DNA of 64,000 nt from Lewinellaceae bacterium (GTDB lineage Bacteria > Bacteroidota > Bacteroidia > Chitinophagales > Saprospiraceae): positions 1,178,001 through 1,242,000 of the forward strand of contig JACJYN010000003.1 in the NCBI GenBank assembly GCA_020636095.1, read 5' to 3'. The translations under genes were made by a program, and so were the position numbers. A model generated the notes under the pieces. The model did not search any database, was not told the origin of the DNA, and saw only the letters and a list, made by a program, of their open reading frames with translations. Of this stretch, positions 25,024 to 33,299 are shown in pieces (within the stretch, counting starts at the first letter, position 1; the number at the start of each line of letters is the position of its first letter).

Positions 25024-25081
25024 CAACCGGGAAGAAACACGGCGTTCGGGTAGATCCGCGCCCTGTCCCTTTCCGGTTGGG
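25024..25081 (+). terminator. Imperfect hairpin after fabF
   Basis: CAACCGGGAAGAAACACGGC and its inverted partner GCCCTGTCCCTTTCCGGTTG pair over ~20 bases with several mismatches or wobbles. It begins right after the fabF stop. A separate perfect palindrome CCGTTGATCAACGG lies at 25241-25254. The rest of the 271-bp gap before rnc shows no gene. Confidence 0.5.
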
Positions 25082-25293
25082 GGTGTAATTATGTATATAC
25101 CCTGGCTCCTCAGTGGTAAAGCGGCAATGCCTTCTCCCTCAGAAGGGAGGATTTTCCCCGGCATTACCTCCTTACCTCAAGAGCAGCTGTTTTCTATCAT
25201 TCTGGAAGACTGGCGCCGCCCGCTTGGGGAGAGGTGCGCACCGTTGATCAACGGGCCGCGCCTGCCCGGCAGTGCCGCTGGTATTATTAATGT

Positions 25294-26058
25294 TTGCATA
25301 ATTCATTTGCTTTGCTGCGGCTTTTTTTTAGAATTTACAACTTTTACTTCTCGAAAGACAAGGAGTTTGCCCGGCGCCTTCGCCAGTTGATAGGCTTCAC
25401 TCCTTCTAATATGGGTATCTTCAGGCTGGCTTTTTCCCACAAATCGACCTCGTCGGAAAAAGCGTATGCGATTCAGAACAACGAACGCCTGGAATACCTC
25501 GGCGACGCTGTCCTGGGTACTATCGTGGCGGAGTACCTGTTCAAAAAATACCCCAACAGCAATGAGGGATTTCTGACCAAGATGCGCTCCAAGATCGTCA
25601 AGCGAAAATCGCTCAATAAGATCGGCGATAAGATGGGGCTGGATATGTTGCTCTCCGAATACAACCAGACCCGCCTCAGCCGTTCTATGCTCGGCAATGC
25701 CGTGGAGGCGCTGGTCGGCGCTGTGTATATCGAAAAAGGATACGTCGGAACCAAGAATTTTGTGGTCAATAAGGTGTTGCGCAACTATGTCGACGTGCAC
25801 GAACTGGAACTGTACGACGATAACTACAAAAGCCAGTTGCTCGAATGGTGCCAGAAAAATGGGCACACGGTCAGTTATAAACTTCTGGCCCGCTATAAGT
25901 TTGAAAAACGCGACCGCTTCAAAGTGGCCGTCATGGTGAACGGCAATAAAGTGGCTACCGCCGACGATTTCAACAAGAAGAGTGCCGAGCAGACCGCCTC
26001 CGAAAAAGCAATGGTCGTTCTGGGTATCCTCGAAATTGAAGAAGAGGAAGAGGGTTAG
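25294..26058 (+). CDS. rnc: Ribonuclease III
   Basis: A 254-residue double-strand-specific endoribonuclease that processes rRNA precursors and structured mRNA. The RNase III domain (~20-160) has the signature NERLEYLGDAVLG with the catalytic acidic residues, preceded by FSHKSTS. The dsRNA-binding domain (~180-250) is recognisable by SQLLEWCQKNG and the C-terminal KSAEQTASEKAMVVLG helix. The start is uncertain: TTG at 25294 gives 254 residues with a hydrophobic first stretch, and the true start may lie a little downstream. It is preceded by fabF. Confidence 0.92.
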   Translation: MHNSFALLRLFFRIYNFYFSKDKEFARRLRQLIGFTPSNMGIFRLAFSHKSTSSEKAYAIQNNERLEYLGDAVLGTIVAEYLFKKYPNSNEGFLTKMRSKIVKRKSLNKIGDKMGLDMLLSEYNQTRLSRSMLGNAVEALVGAVYIEKGYVGTKNFVVNKVLRNYVDVHELELYDDNYKSQLLEWCQKNGHTVSYKLLARYKFEKRDRFKVAVMVNGNKVATADDFNKKSAEQTASEKAMVVLGILEIEEEEEG

Positions 26059-26187
26059 AAGCCGCAACGGTTCTCATCTGGTCAGGCATTTAAACCATGC
26101 AATCGAGCCATTGCTTCAGGAGCAGCGCCTGCAAGGCGATACTTCCGAGACAGAACAAGTTTCCATAAATGTGTCCAACTACTTTCC

Positions 26188-27540
26188 ATGGCCTGGACCC
26201 ATCAAAAAATCACCTCCCTGGCGCCTAACAGCCTGGTCTTGGAGAAAGCTGAGAGCCTTTCTTCTCCCCGCCGATGGGCCAGCATCAACAGCAATGGCGG
26301 CTTGCTATGGGGAGAATGCAAAAGCAGCGGAGAACGCAACTATCGTACCGTGATTAGCCTGGGCGATGATTCCTTCCGTTGTGATTGCAACAGCCGCTAC
26401 CACCCCTGCCGCCACATCCTTGCGCTTTTAATCTGCTTTGTAAAACGATACGACAAGATCGGCCTTGCCGAATTCCCTCCGGCCTGGGTGCAACAACTCC
26501 TGAAAGAACCTTCCGGCGCCGCCATTTCTGCCGAAGAGAAGGCCAGAAGGGAAGCGGAACGCTCTCACCGTTTCGGACAGCGCCTCGAACTAATGGAGCT
26601 GGGCGTAAGGGAAATGGAAGAATGGCTGCTCGACCTGATCCGCCATGGGCTGTCAGCCATCGAGGAACAACCGCCGAGTTTTTGGGACAGTTTTTCCGCT
26701 CGCATGGTGGATGCCAAACTGGGAGGCGCCGCCCGCCGTATCCGCAACTTCAAAACCCTGGCCGGCAAGGAAAACGGGTTTGAAGCCTTGCTGGAAGAAA
26801 TGGCCGCGCTCTATCTGCTGGCTCAGGGCTTTAAACAACTGGAAAGCCTGCCGGAAACCATGCAGGAAGAAATCCTTAGCCAGTTGGGCGTCAATCGCAA
26901 AAAAGAAGCGGTCTTAGGCCAGGCCGGTACGCCTGACACCTGGTTGGCTATCGGACAGGCCGAAGGGGAAGGCGAAGACGATAATCTGCGCTACCGCCGG
27001 ACCTGGCTACTCGGGGAAAAAAGTAGCCGCCTGGCTTTACTCCTGGACTTCTCCTGGGGCAGGCAGGGGTACGATACCCAATGGGTAGTGGGCAGCAGCG
27101 TTCAGGGAGAATTGGTATTCTATCCCGGTGCTTACCCTCTCCGTGCTATATTCCGCAAACATCAACCTTCCAGCGCCCCGTTTAAGGGCAAATCCGGATA
27201 CGCCACCATCGACGACTTTGCGCAGGCTTATGCCCAGGCATTGGCCGCCAACCCCTGGTTGCAGGCATTCCCCTGCTTGCTGGCGGAAGTGCTGCCGGTA
27301 CAGGAGGACGGACAGTTGTGGCTGGCGGACAACGCAAATAAAAAGATTCTCCTCTCTTCAGAAGGGTTTGCCCGTTGGAATCTCCTGGCGATAAGCGGCG
27401 GACGCCCCCTGACGGCCTTCGGCGAGTGGGACGGGAAGGCGCTTCTCCCTCTTTCCGCAATAGTCGAGGGCCGGGTGGCGCCCCTGGTCAATAATCCGGA
27501 GGCGGAGGCCGGAAACGCCATGAAAGGACGGAAGGACTGA
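26188..27540 (+). CDS. SWIM zinc-finger protein
   Basis: A 450-residue soluble protein with a SWIM domain near residue 65-85 (FRCDCNSRYHPCRHILALL), giving the CxC...CxH zinc site. The N-terminal phrase ITSLAPNSLVLEKAESL is typical of bacterial SWIM proteins. The remaining ~350 residues (a helical region with Glu/Arg, then a beta-rich part, TWLLGEKSSRLALLLDFSWG) belong to no domain I can name. In many bacteria such genes sit beside a MoxR-type AAA ATPase and a VWA protein. Here no such partner is adjacent; a ViaA-like VWA gene lies 26 kb away. Function unknown; DNA or protein binding is assumed from the zinc finger. Confidence 0.75.
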   Translation: MAWTHQKITSLAPNSLVLEKAESLSSPRRWASINSNGGLLWGECKSSGERNYRTVISLGDDSFRCDCNSRYHPCRHILALLICFVKRYDKIGLAEFPPAWVQQLLKEPSGAAISAEEKARREAERSHRFGQRLELMELGVREMEEWLLDLIRHGLSAIEEQPPSFWDSFSARMVDAKLGGAARRIRNFKTLAGKENGFEALLEEMAALYLLAQGFKQLESLPETMQEEILSQLGVNRKKEAVLGQAGTPDTWLAIGQAEGEGEDDNLRYRRTWLLGEKSSRLALLLDFSWGRQGYDTQWVVGSSVQGELVFYPGAYPLRAIFRKHQPSSAPFKGKSGYATIDDFAQAYAQALAANPWLQAFPCLLAEVLPVQEDGQLWLADNANKKILLSSEGFARWNLLAISGGRPLTAFGEWDGKALLPLSAIVEGRVAPLVNNPEAEAGNAMKGRKD

Positions 27541-27673
27541 ATTAGCGAATGATTGAATCATGGGGGAATGTCGGCCTATTCCCGGATTGAGGTTGTTTTT
27601 ATATTTGATGTGAACCCAAAAATGACTTTTGGCCTGATTGTCCGTCAAAAACTAAAAACAGCAACAGGTAATC

Positions 27674-30133
27674 ATGATAAAGCTGGTATTCAGACTAATT
27701 TTATTGACAGCACCTCTGGCGTTGAATGCCCAGGGCGAGCTTCCCCGGCTCCTTCCCACAGAGGTTAACTCTAGCTATGATGAATGGGCGCCGGTAGCTT
27801 CTCCGGAAGGGAAAGCTCTGTATTTTAGCCGCCTTGGGCACCCTCAAAATATGGGAGACGCCGATGCTGCGGACATTTGGATGGCCTACCGCTTAGTGGA
27901 TGGACAGTGGCCGCGAGCGGTCAACGCCGGCGCTCCGCTGAATAGCCGACAAGACGAACGGGCCGTAGGCATCCACGCTTCGGGGCGACGGTTGTACCTC
28001 TACCGGCCCGATACGTATACTCTTCTTTACAGTGATCGCCGGGGTAGGGCCTGGCAGCCGCCGGTGCCGATCACGATAGATAGTTTCAGCCTGAAGGATA
28101 AAGAAGCGCGTTTCGCATTCAGCCCCGAGGGTTCCGTCTTGTTGCTTTCTTTTGCCGGGCCGGGCAGTATGGGGGGCAGGGATATCTACATTTCTTTTGC
28201 CAAAGGAGAGAACCGCTATTCGTCTCCCCAACCCCTTGGGCCTCCCGCCAACTCATCTGCCGATGAGATAGGCCTTTGGCTGGCCGCCGATGGTGAAACT
28301 CTTTACTTTTCCTCTGGCCGGGCAGGGGGGCAGGGAGGACAGGACCTCTACCACATCCGCCGCATCGAGGGCGGCTGGTCCAACTGGACCCTACCCAGGA
28401 ACCTGGGCCCAACCGTTAATACCAGCAAAGACGACCTTTTCCTGAGTATGCCCGCTTCGGGTTCTCCTGCCTATCTGCTTCGTGCAAGCGATGAGGGCGC
28501 TTTGGATATCTATGAAACAGAATTGCCGGATAGCCTGCTTCCTCAGGCTGTTATTTTGCTCACCGGCGCTATAAGGGATGCTACTTCCGGGAAAGTGTTG
28601 AACCAGGCTAAACCCCAGCTCAATCCTCTGATGGACAAGGCGCCCCTTTCCGGTATGGGGGTACCGTATCCTACCGGCAATTTTCAGCTCATACTGCCCC
28701 CCGGTGAGAATTTTGAGCTGAGTGCTGAAATGAAGGGCTACTTTCCCGTAAGTGAACCATTGGAATTGTCCGGAGATGAGATAGAAGAACTCGACCAGGA
28801 TAACGGGCTCTTGCTGGCTTCTCTTCAGCGCGACCCCGTTTATGTGCAGCGGAATGAAGAGATCATCAACCTGCAACTTCATTTGCGGGCACTCGATGAT
28901 GAGCTGATTCACGTCAATGAACAGCGGAAAGCCCTTCGGCAAAAGCTGATAATCAGCCGTCAGGACGATCCTGGCTGGAGCCCCTCTTCCGATCCGGAGT
29001 TGGATGCGCTCAGGCATCGCTATGAGCAACACCTGGCGGCGGGCCGGCAGGATACCATCATTCCGGATGCTTACGAAGAGGCGACGGGCAACGCTCAGGA
29101 AATCAAGGATATGAAGGAACGATACAACCGCTATATCCAGTACGAGAAAAATCAACAAAAACAGGCGACAGAGGCCGCCACCGGCAGTGCCTATCTTTGG
29201 GGTGAGGAAGCCGATAGTTTTGAAAACATGGAGGAAGAAGTGCGGCAAAACCTGAAAGAAAGCCTGGCCCCTAAAATCGGGCAGGAACTCAGCTCCGGTA
29301 TGCTGGAAACGGTGAAACAAGAAGTAGCCCCCTCCTTAAGCGAACGAGAACGGCAGCAACTGGAATTGAAAGAGGAGGAGCTGCGCCGAGATATACGGCA
29401 GAGCTTTGTCAATCCGGCAGGCAGTACCGACAACTGGGCGGCAAAGGGGGCGCCGCCGGGAACGGAATGGGAACGTCAACTGAAGGAAGATATTCAGGCC
29501 GCCCTGGAGCCCAGGGTGCGCGAGGAGTTGCGCCAGGAACTGAAGGATGACATCCGGGCAGCCCTTGCCAATGACATTACTTACTGGGCAAAAAAAGAAA
29601 CACAGGCGGAGATGCAGGCTGAACTGAACGAAAAAATCCAGTTGCAGATCGAACAGGAAAAGCGAAAGGCCGTATCAATACCGGCCGGCCCCGATGCGGT
29701 AGCCCCGCTGAAACCCGCTCCGGCGCCTCAGCCGGGTTATCGGGAAATTCAGCAAGACCTCCTGCTGGTTCGCCCGGAACCCGGTACGCTGATCCCGCTC
29801 AATACCGTCGTATTTGAACCGAATAAGCCGGTACTTAAAGCCGTCGCCTATACAGAACTCGGCCGTGTACTGGAATTCCTGAACCAAAATGAACAGCTCG
29901 TTGTTGAGATCGGCGTGCACGCCGGAGGGCAACTCAGCCATACCAATGCGCTCAGCCTGACCACTCAACGCGCCACTGCTATTACCAACTACCTCATCGG
30001 CCAGGGTATCGATGAGGAAAGGGTTATCCCCAAGGGATACGGCAAAACCTTCCCCACCGGAGAAACCTCCAGCCGGGAAGCACAACGCCAAAACCAGCGC
30101 GTGGAAATGCGAATCATTACAACAGCCAATTAA
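27674..30133 (+). CDS. Exported PD40 beta-propeller and OmpA-domain protein
   Basis: An 819-residue envelope protein. It has a signal peptide (1-~20, APLALNAQGE). A PD40/WD40-like propeller follows (~25-285), with repeated blades such as DEWAPVASPEGKALYFSRLG and DEIGLWLAADGETLYFSSGR. Next is a carboxypeptidase-regulatory-like beta sandwich (~295-375, PYPTGNFQLILPPGENFEL). The middle is a long coiled-coil region (~385-670) rich in Glu, Gln and Arg. The C-terminus is an OmpA peptidoglycan-binding domain (~690-819, VVFEPNKPVLKAVAYTEL then RVIPKGYGKTFP). Propeller, CRD and OmpA in this order recall PorE of the T9SS, but the N-terminal TPR of PorE is missing. It likely anchors an outer-membrane complex to the wall. 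Confidence 0.8.
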   Translation: MIKLVFRLILLTAPLALNAQGELPRLLPTEVNSSYDEWAPVASPEGKALYFSRLGHPQNMGDADAADIWMAYRLVDGQWPRAVNAGAPLNSRQDERAVGIHASGRRLYLYRPDTYTLLYSDRRGRAWQPPVPITIDSFSLKDKEARFAFSPEGSVLLLSFAGPGSMGGRDIYISFAKGENRYSSPQPLGPPANSSADEIGLWLAADGETLYFSSGRAGGQGGQDLYHIRRIEGGWSNWTLPRNLGPTVNTSKDDLFLSMPASGSPAYLLRASDEGALDIYETELPDSLLPQAVILLTGAIRDATSGKVLNQAKPQLNPLMDKAPLSGMGVPYPTGNFQLILPPGENFELSAEMKGYFPVSEPLELSGDEIEELDQDNGLLLASLQRDPVYVQRNEEIINLQLHLRALDDELIHVNEQRKALRQKLIISRQDDPGWSPSSDPELDALRHRYEQHLAAGRQDTIIPDAYEEATGNAQEIKDMKERYNRYIQYEKNQQKQATEAATGSAYLWGEEADSFENMEEEVRQNLKESLAPKIGQELSSGMLETVKQEVAPSLSERERQQLELKEEELRRDIRQSFVNPAGSTDNWAAKGAPPGTEWERQLKEDIQAALEPRVREELRQELKDDIRAALANDITYWAKKETQAEMQAELNEKIQLQIEQEKRKAVSIPAGPDAVAPLKPAPAPQPGYREIQQDLLLVRPEPGTLIPLNTVVFEPNKPVLKAVAYTELGRVLEFLNQNEQLVVEIGVHAGGQLSHTNALSLTTQRATAITNYLIGQGIDEERVIPKGYGKTFPTGETSSREAQRQNQRVEMRIITTAN

Positions 30134-30139
30134 CGCTTT

Positions 30140-30637
30140 ATGAAATTTATTAGTGAACGCCTTATCGAGCAGGCGGCGGAATTACTCGATGTCTCGGATG
30201 AAAGCTACGAACAAACGGTTGAAGACATGGAGAAAGAGCAGCCCGTATTGCTTTCTTACTTTTTTACGGAAAACTTCGAGGTGTTTACCCAAAGTGAAAA
30301 GGAGTATTTATTCTACCTCATGCTCGTTATCTGGAAAGCAACCGGGCTGAGCGGCGAAAGCATTCCGGCCATCACCGAACAACAACTTAGCCAGGCTGAG
30401 GATGACAACTGGGAAAAGTTGCAGGGAGTCAAAGGCAAAGGCTTCCATGAACGGTTAAACGTCTTTTTTGACAAGTATCCCCAGGAAGACCTGCTCGCCT
30501 TTGTTGAAGATGCACTGGCTGAGGAGGAGGAAGAAGGCGCGCCTTTGGTCACCAAGGAAGGCAGAGAAGCGCTATTCATCAGCCTGAAATCGGCCATAGA
30601 TTGCCTGGCTGGCAGCAAAGTGGTAAAAGGACAATAG
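30140..30637 (+). CDS. Conserved hypothetical acidic protein
   Basis: A 165-residue, mostly helical, acidic protein without signal peptide or membrane segment. It starts only six bases after the PD40/OmpA gene and is surely in the same transcript. A Glu-rich stretch (LAEEEEEGAP, ~130) is the only notable feature. I do not recognise the family. A helper or unrelated cytoplasmic role cannot be decided. Confidence 0.65.
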   Translation: MKFISERLIEQAAELLDVSDESYEQTVEDMEKEQPVLLSYFFTENFEVFTQSEKEYLFYLMLVIWKATGLSGESIPAITEQQLSQAEDDNWEKLQGVKGKGFHERLNVFFDKYPQEDLLAFVEDALAEEEEEGAPLVTKEGREALFISLKSAIDCLAGSKVVKGQ

Positions 30638-30819
30638 CTCTTCCCGATCGCACCATCAACCAAGGCGGAGGTTTAAGCGTATTATTTATATACGCAAACC
30701 ATACTGAAGGGAAATGGCCGCGTTCCTGGAGTCGGGCTACTTTGCCGGTAGTTTAGTTTTGCAGACAGGGCATACCGGCAAATATTATAACAAAACTTCC
30801 ATCTGACCGTTATTATTGC

Positions 30820-30827
30820 TATTTTTG
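30820..30827 (+). promoter_or_regulatory. -7 element upstream of the DksA-like gene
   Basis: TATTTTTG followed by CGC is a full match to TAnnTTTG, 89 bases before the gene at 30916. The -33 region lacks a clear TTG. Upstream, TTTGCCGGTA/TACCGGCAAA (30750-30791) is a 10-bp inverted repeat of unknown role. Confidence 0.4.
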
Positions 30828-30915
30828 CGCTCACAATTTGTTGACAATTCCATATTCGCAAAATAAGGCCAGTGCAGTTTTAGGATCACATTTCCCAACT
30901 TGCTAAAAAATTTTT

Positions 30916-31299
30916 ATGAACCAGAAAGCTGAAAAGACCCGATACAGTGACGAAGAATTGTATGAATTCAGAGTACTCATTGAAAAGAAATTGGAACGGG
31001 CAAAAGAGCAGCTGCAGTTTTATCTGGACCAGTTATCTGAACTGGCAGATAACCCCGATGCTAAAGTAAAGGGCCTCGATGATGGCATTGGCACTGTGGA
31101 GAGTGAAAGGTTAACCAGTATGGCGGGCCGCCAGCGCAGACATATCCAACACCTGGAGAATGCGCTCATCCGCATTAAGAACAAAGCGTACGGGGTCTGC
31201 CGCGTGACCGGTAAACTGATTGCTAAAGAGCGCCTGAAAGCAGTTCCGCATGCTACACTCAGCATTGAGGCCAAACAAAACCGGCCGCGCAGAAATTGA
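30916..31299 (+). CDS. TraR/DksA family regulator without zinc cysteines
   Basis: A 127-residue protein with an N-terminal coiled coil (~10-85) and a short globular end, as in DksA proteins that insert into the secondary channel of RNA polymerase. The segment that normally holds a four-cysteine zinc finger reads YGVCRVTGKLIAKERLKAVP, with one Cys only and no second pair, a form usual in Bacteroidota. The acidic DD at the coil tip (GLDDGIGTVESE) could match the tip residues of DksA. It is followed by lspA, an order seen in many Bacteroidota. Confidence 0.85.
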   Translation: MNQKAEKTRYSDEELYEFRVLIEKKLERAKEQLQFYLDQLSELADNPDAKVKGLDDGIGTVESERLTSMAGRQRRHIQHLENALIRIKNKAYGVCRVTGKLIAKERLKAVPHATLSIEAKQNRPRRN

Positions 31300-31319
31300 A
31301 AAATCATGCTTTCCATCTC

Positions 31320-31360
31320 AATAGTGATTGCACCCTCGAACCGGGGCAATCACTATTCTT
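31320..31360. terminator. Hairpin between the DksA-like gene and lspA
   Basis: AATAGTGATTGC and GCAATCACTATT are perfect 12-bp inverted arms with a 14-base loop. The T-run is weak (CTTATCTGG), so read-through into lspA is likely. Confidence 0.6.
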
Positions 31361-31385
31361 ATCTGGCTTAAAAAGAATCTGAGGT

Positions 31386-32207
31386 TTGAAGAAATCAGCA
31401 TTAGTCGCGGGCGTTATCTTTTTGGTCCTCATCATTGACCAATGCCTGAAGATATGGGTGAAAACGCACATGAATTACGGCGATGAGATCAAAATCTTTG
31501 GATTGGACTGGGCGCTCATCCATTTCGTAGAAAATAACGGCATGGCTTTTGGCATTTCCCTGGGAGGTATTTACGGAAAGCTGGCCCTGAGTTTGTTCCG
31601 CATTATAGCTGTAGGTTTTTTGGTCTATTACCTGCGCCTGCTGATACGCTCCAATGTGTCGGCCGGCCTGCTGGTTAGCTTTGCATTGATCCTCGCCGGC
31701 GCTTTGGGCAATATTCTGGACAGTGCATTTTACGGCCTGATCTTCTCCGAGTCGCCTTATCACGGCGGCCTGGCTGAGCTTTTTCCACAGGATGGCGGCT
31801 ATGCCGGCTTCCTCCATGGAAAGGTTGTGGATATGCTGTACTTCCCCCTCTTCGATACGTATCTCCCGGAATGGGTGCCATACTGGGGCGGCAGCCATTT
31901 CATGTTTTTTAAACCCGTCTTTAACATTGCCGACCTTTCCATTACGTTAGGTGTAATAAACATTTTGCTTTTTCAGCGCAGCTTTTTCAGCGCGCCCGCC
32001 GGAGAAGAAACTATGGCTACGGAGCAAACCCCGCCTTCAGAAGATGAAGCACAGAGGGAGGACGCCCCGGCCTCTGTAATCGCCGGTACGGAAGGTGAGG
32101 AGGAGGAAGCCAGCGCAGAGGCGGCCGATATCGGCCCCAGGGAAAAACCTGGCCCGCTGGAAGAGGCTGGGGAAGAAAACCAGAAACCTTCGGTTGAAGG
32201 AGATTAG
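31386..32207 (+). CDS. lspA: Lipoprotein signal peptidase with acidic C-terminal extension
   Basis: An inner-membrane aspartyl peptidase that removes signal peptides from prolipoproteins. Four transmembrane helices are visible, with catalytic Asp112 in GNILDSAFYG and Asp183 in FNIADLSITLG. VENNGMAFGI is the conserved VENxGAxFG-type motif. Two features are unusual: a ~50-residue loop between the two catalytic aspartates (SPYHGGLAELFPQDGGY), common in Bacteroidota, and a ~68-residue Glu/Ala/Pro-rich cytoplasmic tail after residue ~205 that the family does not need. It starts with TTG at 31386. Confidence 0.92.
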   Translation: MKKSALVAGVIFLVLIIDQCLKIWVKTHMNYGDEIKIFGLDWALIHFVENNGMAFGISLGGIYGKLALSLFRIIAVGFLVYYLRLLIRSNVSAGLLVSFALILAGALGNILDSAFYGLIFSESPYHGGLAELFPQDGGYAGFLHGKVVDMLYFPLFDTYLPEWVPYWGGSHFMFFKPVFNIADLSITLGVINILLFQRSFFSAPAGEETMATEQTPPSEDEAQREDAPASVIAGTEGEEEEASAEAADIGPREKPGPLEEAGEENQKPSVEGD

Positions 32208-32233
32208 CGGGCCAGCCGGTTCCGGAACAGAGA

Positions 32234-32268
32234 ACGGGGATAATAGCCAGCAGCTATTATCCCCGTTT
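32234..32268 (+). terminator. Terminator of the DksA-lspA transcript
   Basis: ACGGGGATAATAGC and GCTATTATCCCCGT are perfectly inverted with a five-base loop CAGCA, followed by TTCATTTT. It starts 27 bases after lspA. Confidence 0.9.
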
Positions 32269-32303
32269 CATTTTCAGATCGCATGGTGCGCTTACTTTCG
32301 GGG

Positions 32304-32606
32304 TTAGTGCAGAAAGCGCTGAATAGCGACTACAGATTCTTCAATCTTACCATAATCAATACTGTAATGAATGTACTTGCCATCGCGCTGAGTGTTCACC
32401 AAGCCTGCTGTACGTAGGATACGCAGATGCTGGGAAGTGATGGACTGTTCCAGGCCGAGCGTGTTGTAAATCTTATTGACGTTGATCTCTTCATTCTGGT
32501 CGATAAATTCCAGAATCTTCATACGGAGGGGGTGAGCAATGGCCCGGAGTACCTCGGAGGAAGCATGTAGCTTCTCCTTGTTGATGCTTACTTTAGTTTT
32601 TCTCAT
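32304..32606 (-). CDS. ArsR-type winged-helix regulator (copy 1)
   Basis: A 100-residue DNA-binding protein with a helix-turn-helix (INVNKIYNTLGLEQSITSQH) and wing (GLVNTQRDGKYIHYS). No Cys or His metal site of the ArsR/SmtB kind (such as ELCVC) is present, so it is probably not a metal sensor. It resembles the next gene upstream in LEQSxxSQHLxILRxAGxV. The two genes are on the same strand, 169 bases apart. An inverted repeat just upstream (32635-32648) could be its operator. Confidence 0.85.
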   Translation of the reverse strand: MRKTKVSINKEKLHASSEVLRAIAHPLRMKILEFIDQNEEINVNKIYNTLGLEQSITSQHLRILRTAGLVNTQRDGKYIHYSIDYGKIEESVVAIQRFLH

Positions 32607-32634
32607 AGAAGTTGTTTTAAAAAATATGTTTGTT

Positions 32635-32648
32635 CAAGCGTTTGCTTG
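32635..32648. promoter_or_regulatory. Inverted repeat upstream of ArsR copy 1
   Basis: CAAGC-GTTT-GCTTG lies 29 bases before the gene start at 32606. A second palindrome TGCAAATATGCA follows at 32660-32671. Both are candidate sites for a dimeric winged-helix repressor acting on itself; there is no direct evidence. Confidence 0.3.
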
Positions 32649-32775
32649 TATTAATACTTTGCAAATATGCATTTTTTATTTATTTTTTCCAAGGCTATAA
32701 ATAAAAAATGCCATGGCGCTGACGTGCTCATAGCATTTTCTTTGTTTCCGCAATCTATTGTGGAGGCCCCGGGGA

Positions 32776-33114
32776 TCAGATTGCGAGCTCATCCACCAGG
32801 CGGGAAATCTGAGCCAGGCGGTCCCGGTTGAGAGAATAATTGATGAATTTGCCCTGCCGCTCCGTATCCACAACTCCGGCTCTGCGAAGAATGGCCAGGT
32901 GTTGGGACGCTACGGATTGCTCCAGCCGCAGCTTGATATAAATATCCGTTACGGTCATACTGTCGTTTTCTTCCAGCAGGTCAATGACGCGTTGCCGAAG
33001 CTTGTGGTTGACAGCCCGGAGCACCAGCACTGCTTTCCGGAGCTCTGCATAATCTAATTTAATATCACCATCTCCCTTTTTCAGGATGACAGTTTCATTT
33101 TTTTGTTTTCTCAT
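32776..33114 (-). CDS. ArsR-type winged-helix regulator (copy 2)
   Basis: A 112-residue paralogue of the 32304-32606 protein, with helix-turn-helix MTVTDIYIKLRLEQSVASQH and wing GVVDTERQGKFINYS. It has a slightly longer basic N-terminus (MRKQKNETVILKKGDGD). No metal ligands are seen. The pair looks like an old tandem duplication with diverged recognition helices, so targets may differ. The region 33115-33299 upstream is AT-rich without a clear gene. Confidence 0.85.
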   Translation of the reverse strand: MRKQKNETVILKKGDGDIKLDYAELRKAVLVLRAVNHKLRQRVIDLLEENDSMTVTDIYIKLRLEQSVASQHLAILRRAGVVDTERQGKFINYSLNRDRLAQISRLVDELAI

Positions 33115-33299
33115 GTCTATTCTATTTTACACATTAAAAAATTTCCTCATACCCAAAAAGGCAAAGAGCGTGCCAAAATTCAAGGGATTACAGGAAATTG
33201 TAGAGTAAGCGTCTAATGTACCAGCAAAAATAAAAAAATATTCACATAAAAGAAATGTGTAATAACCATAATCGACACAAAAGCAACTTATTAACCAAA

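Noticed and set aside
25023..25293. A tRNA or other RNA gene in the GC-rich gap before rnc
   Set aside because: No acceptor stem or T-loop pattern fits. Only short palindromes are present.
25303..26067. A 254-codon minus-strand frame opposite rnc
   Set aside because: It mirrors the RNase III gene and has no recognisable features.
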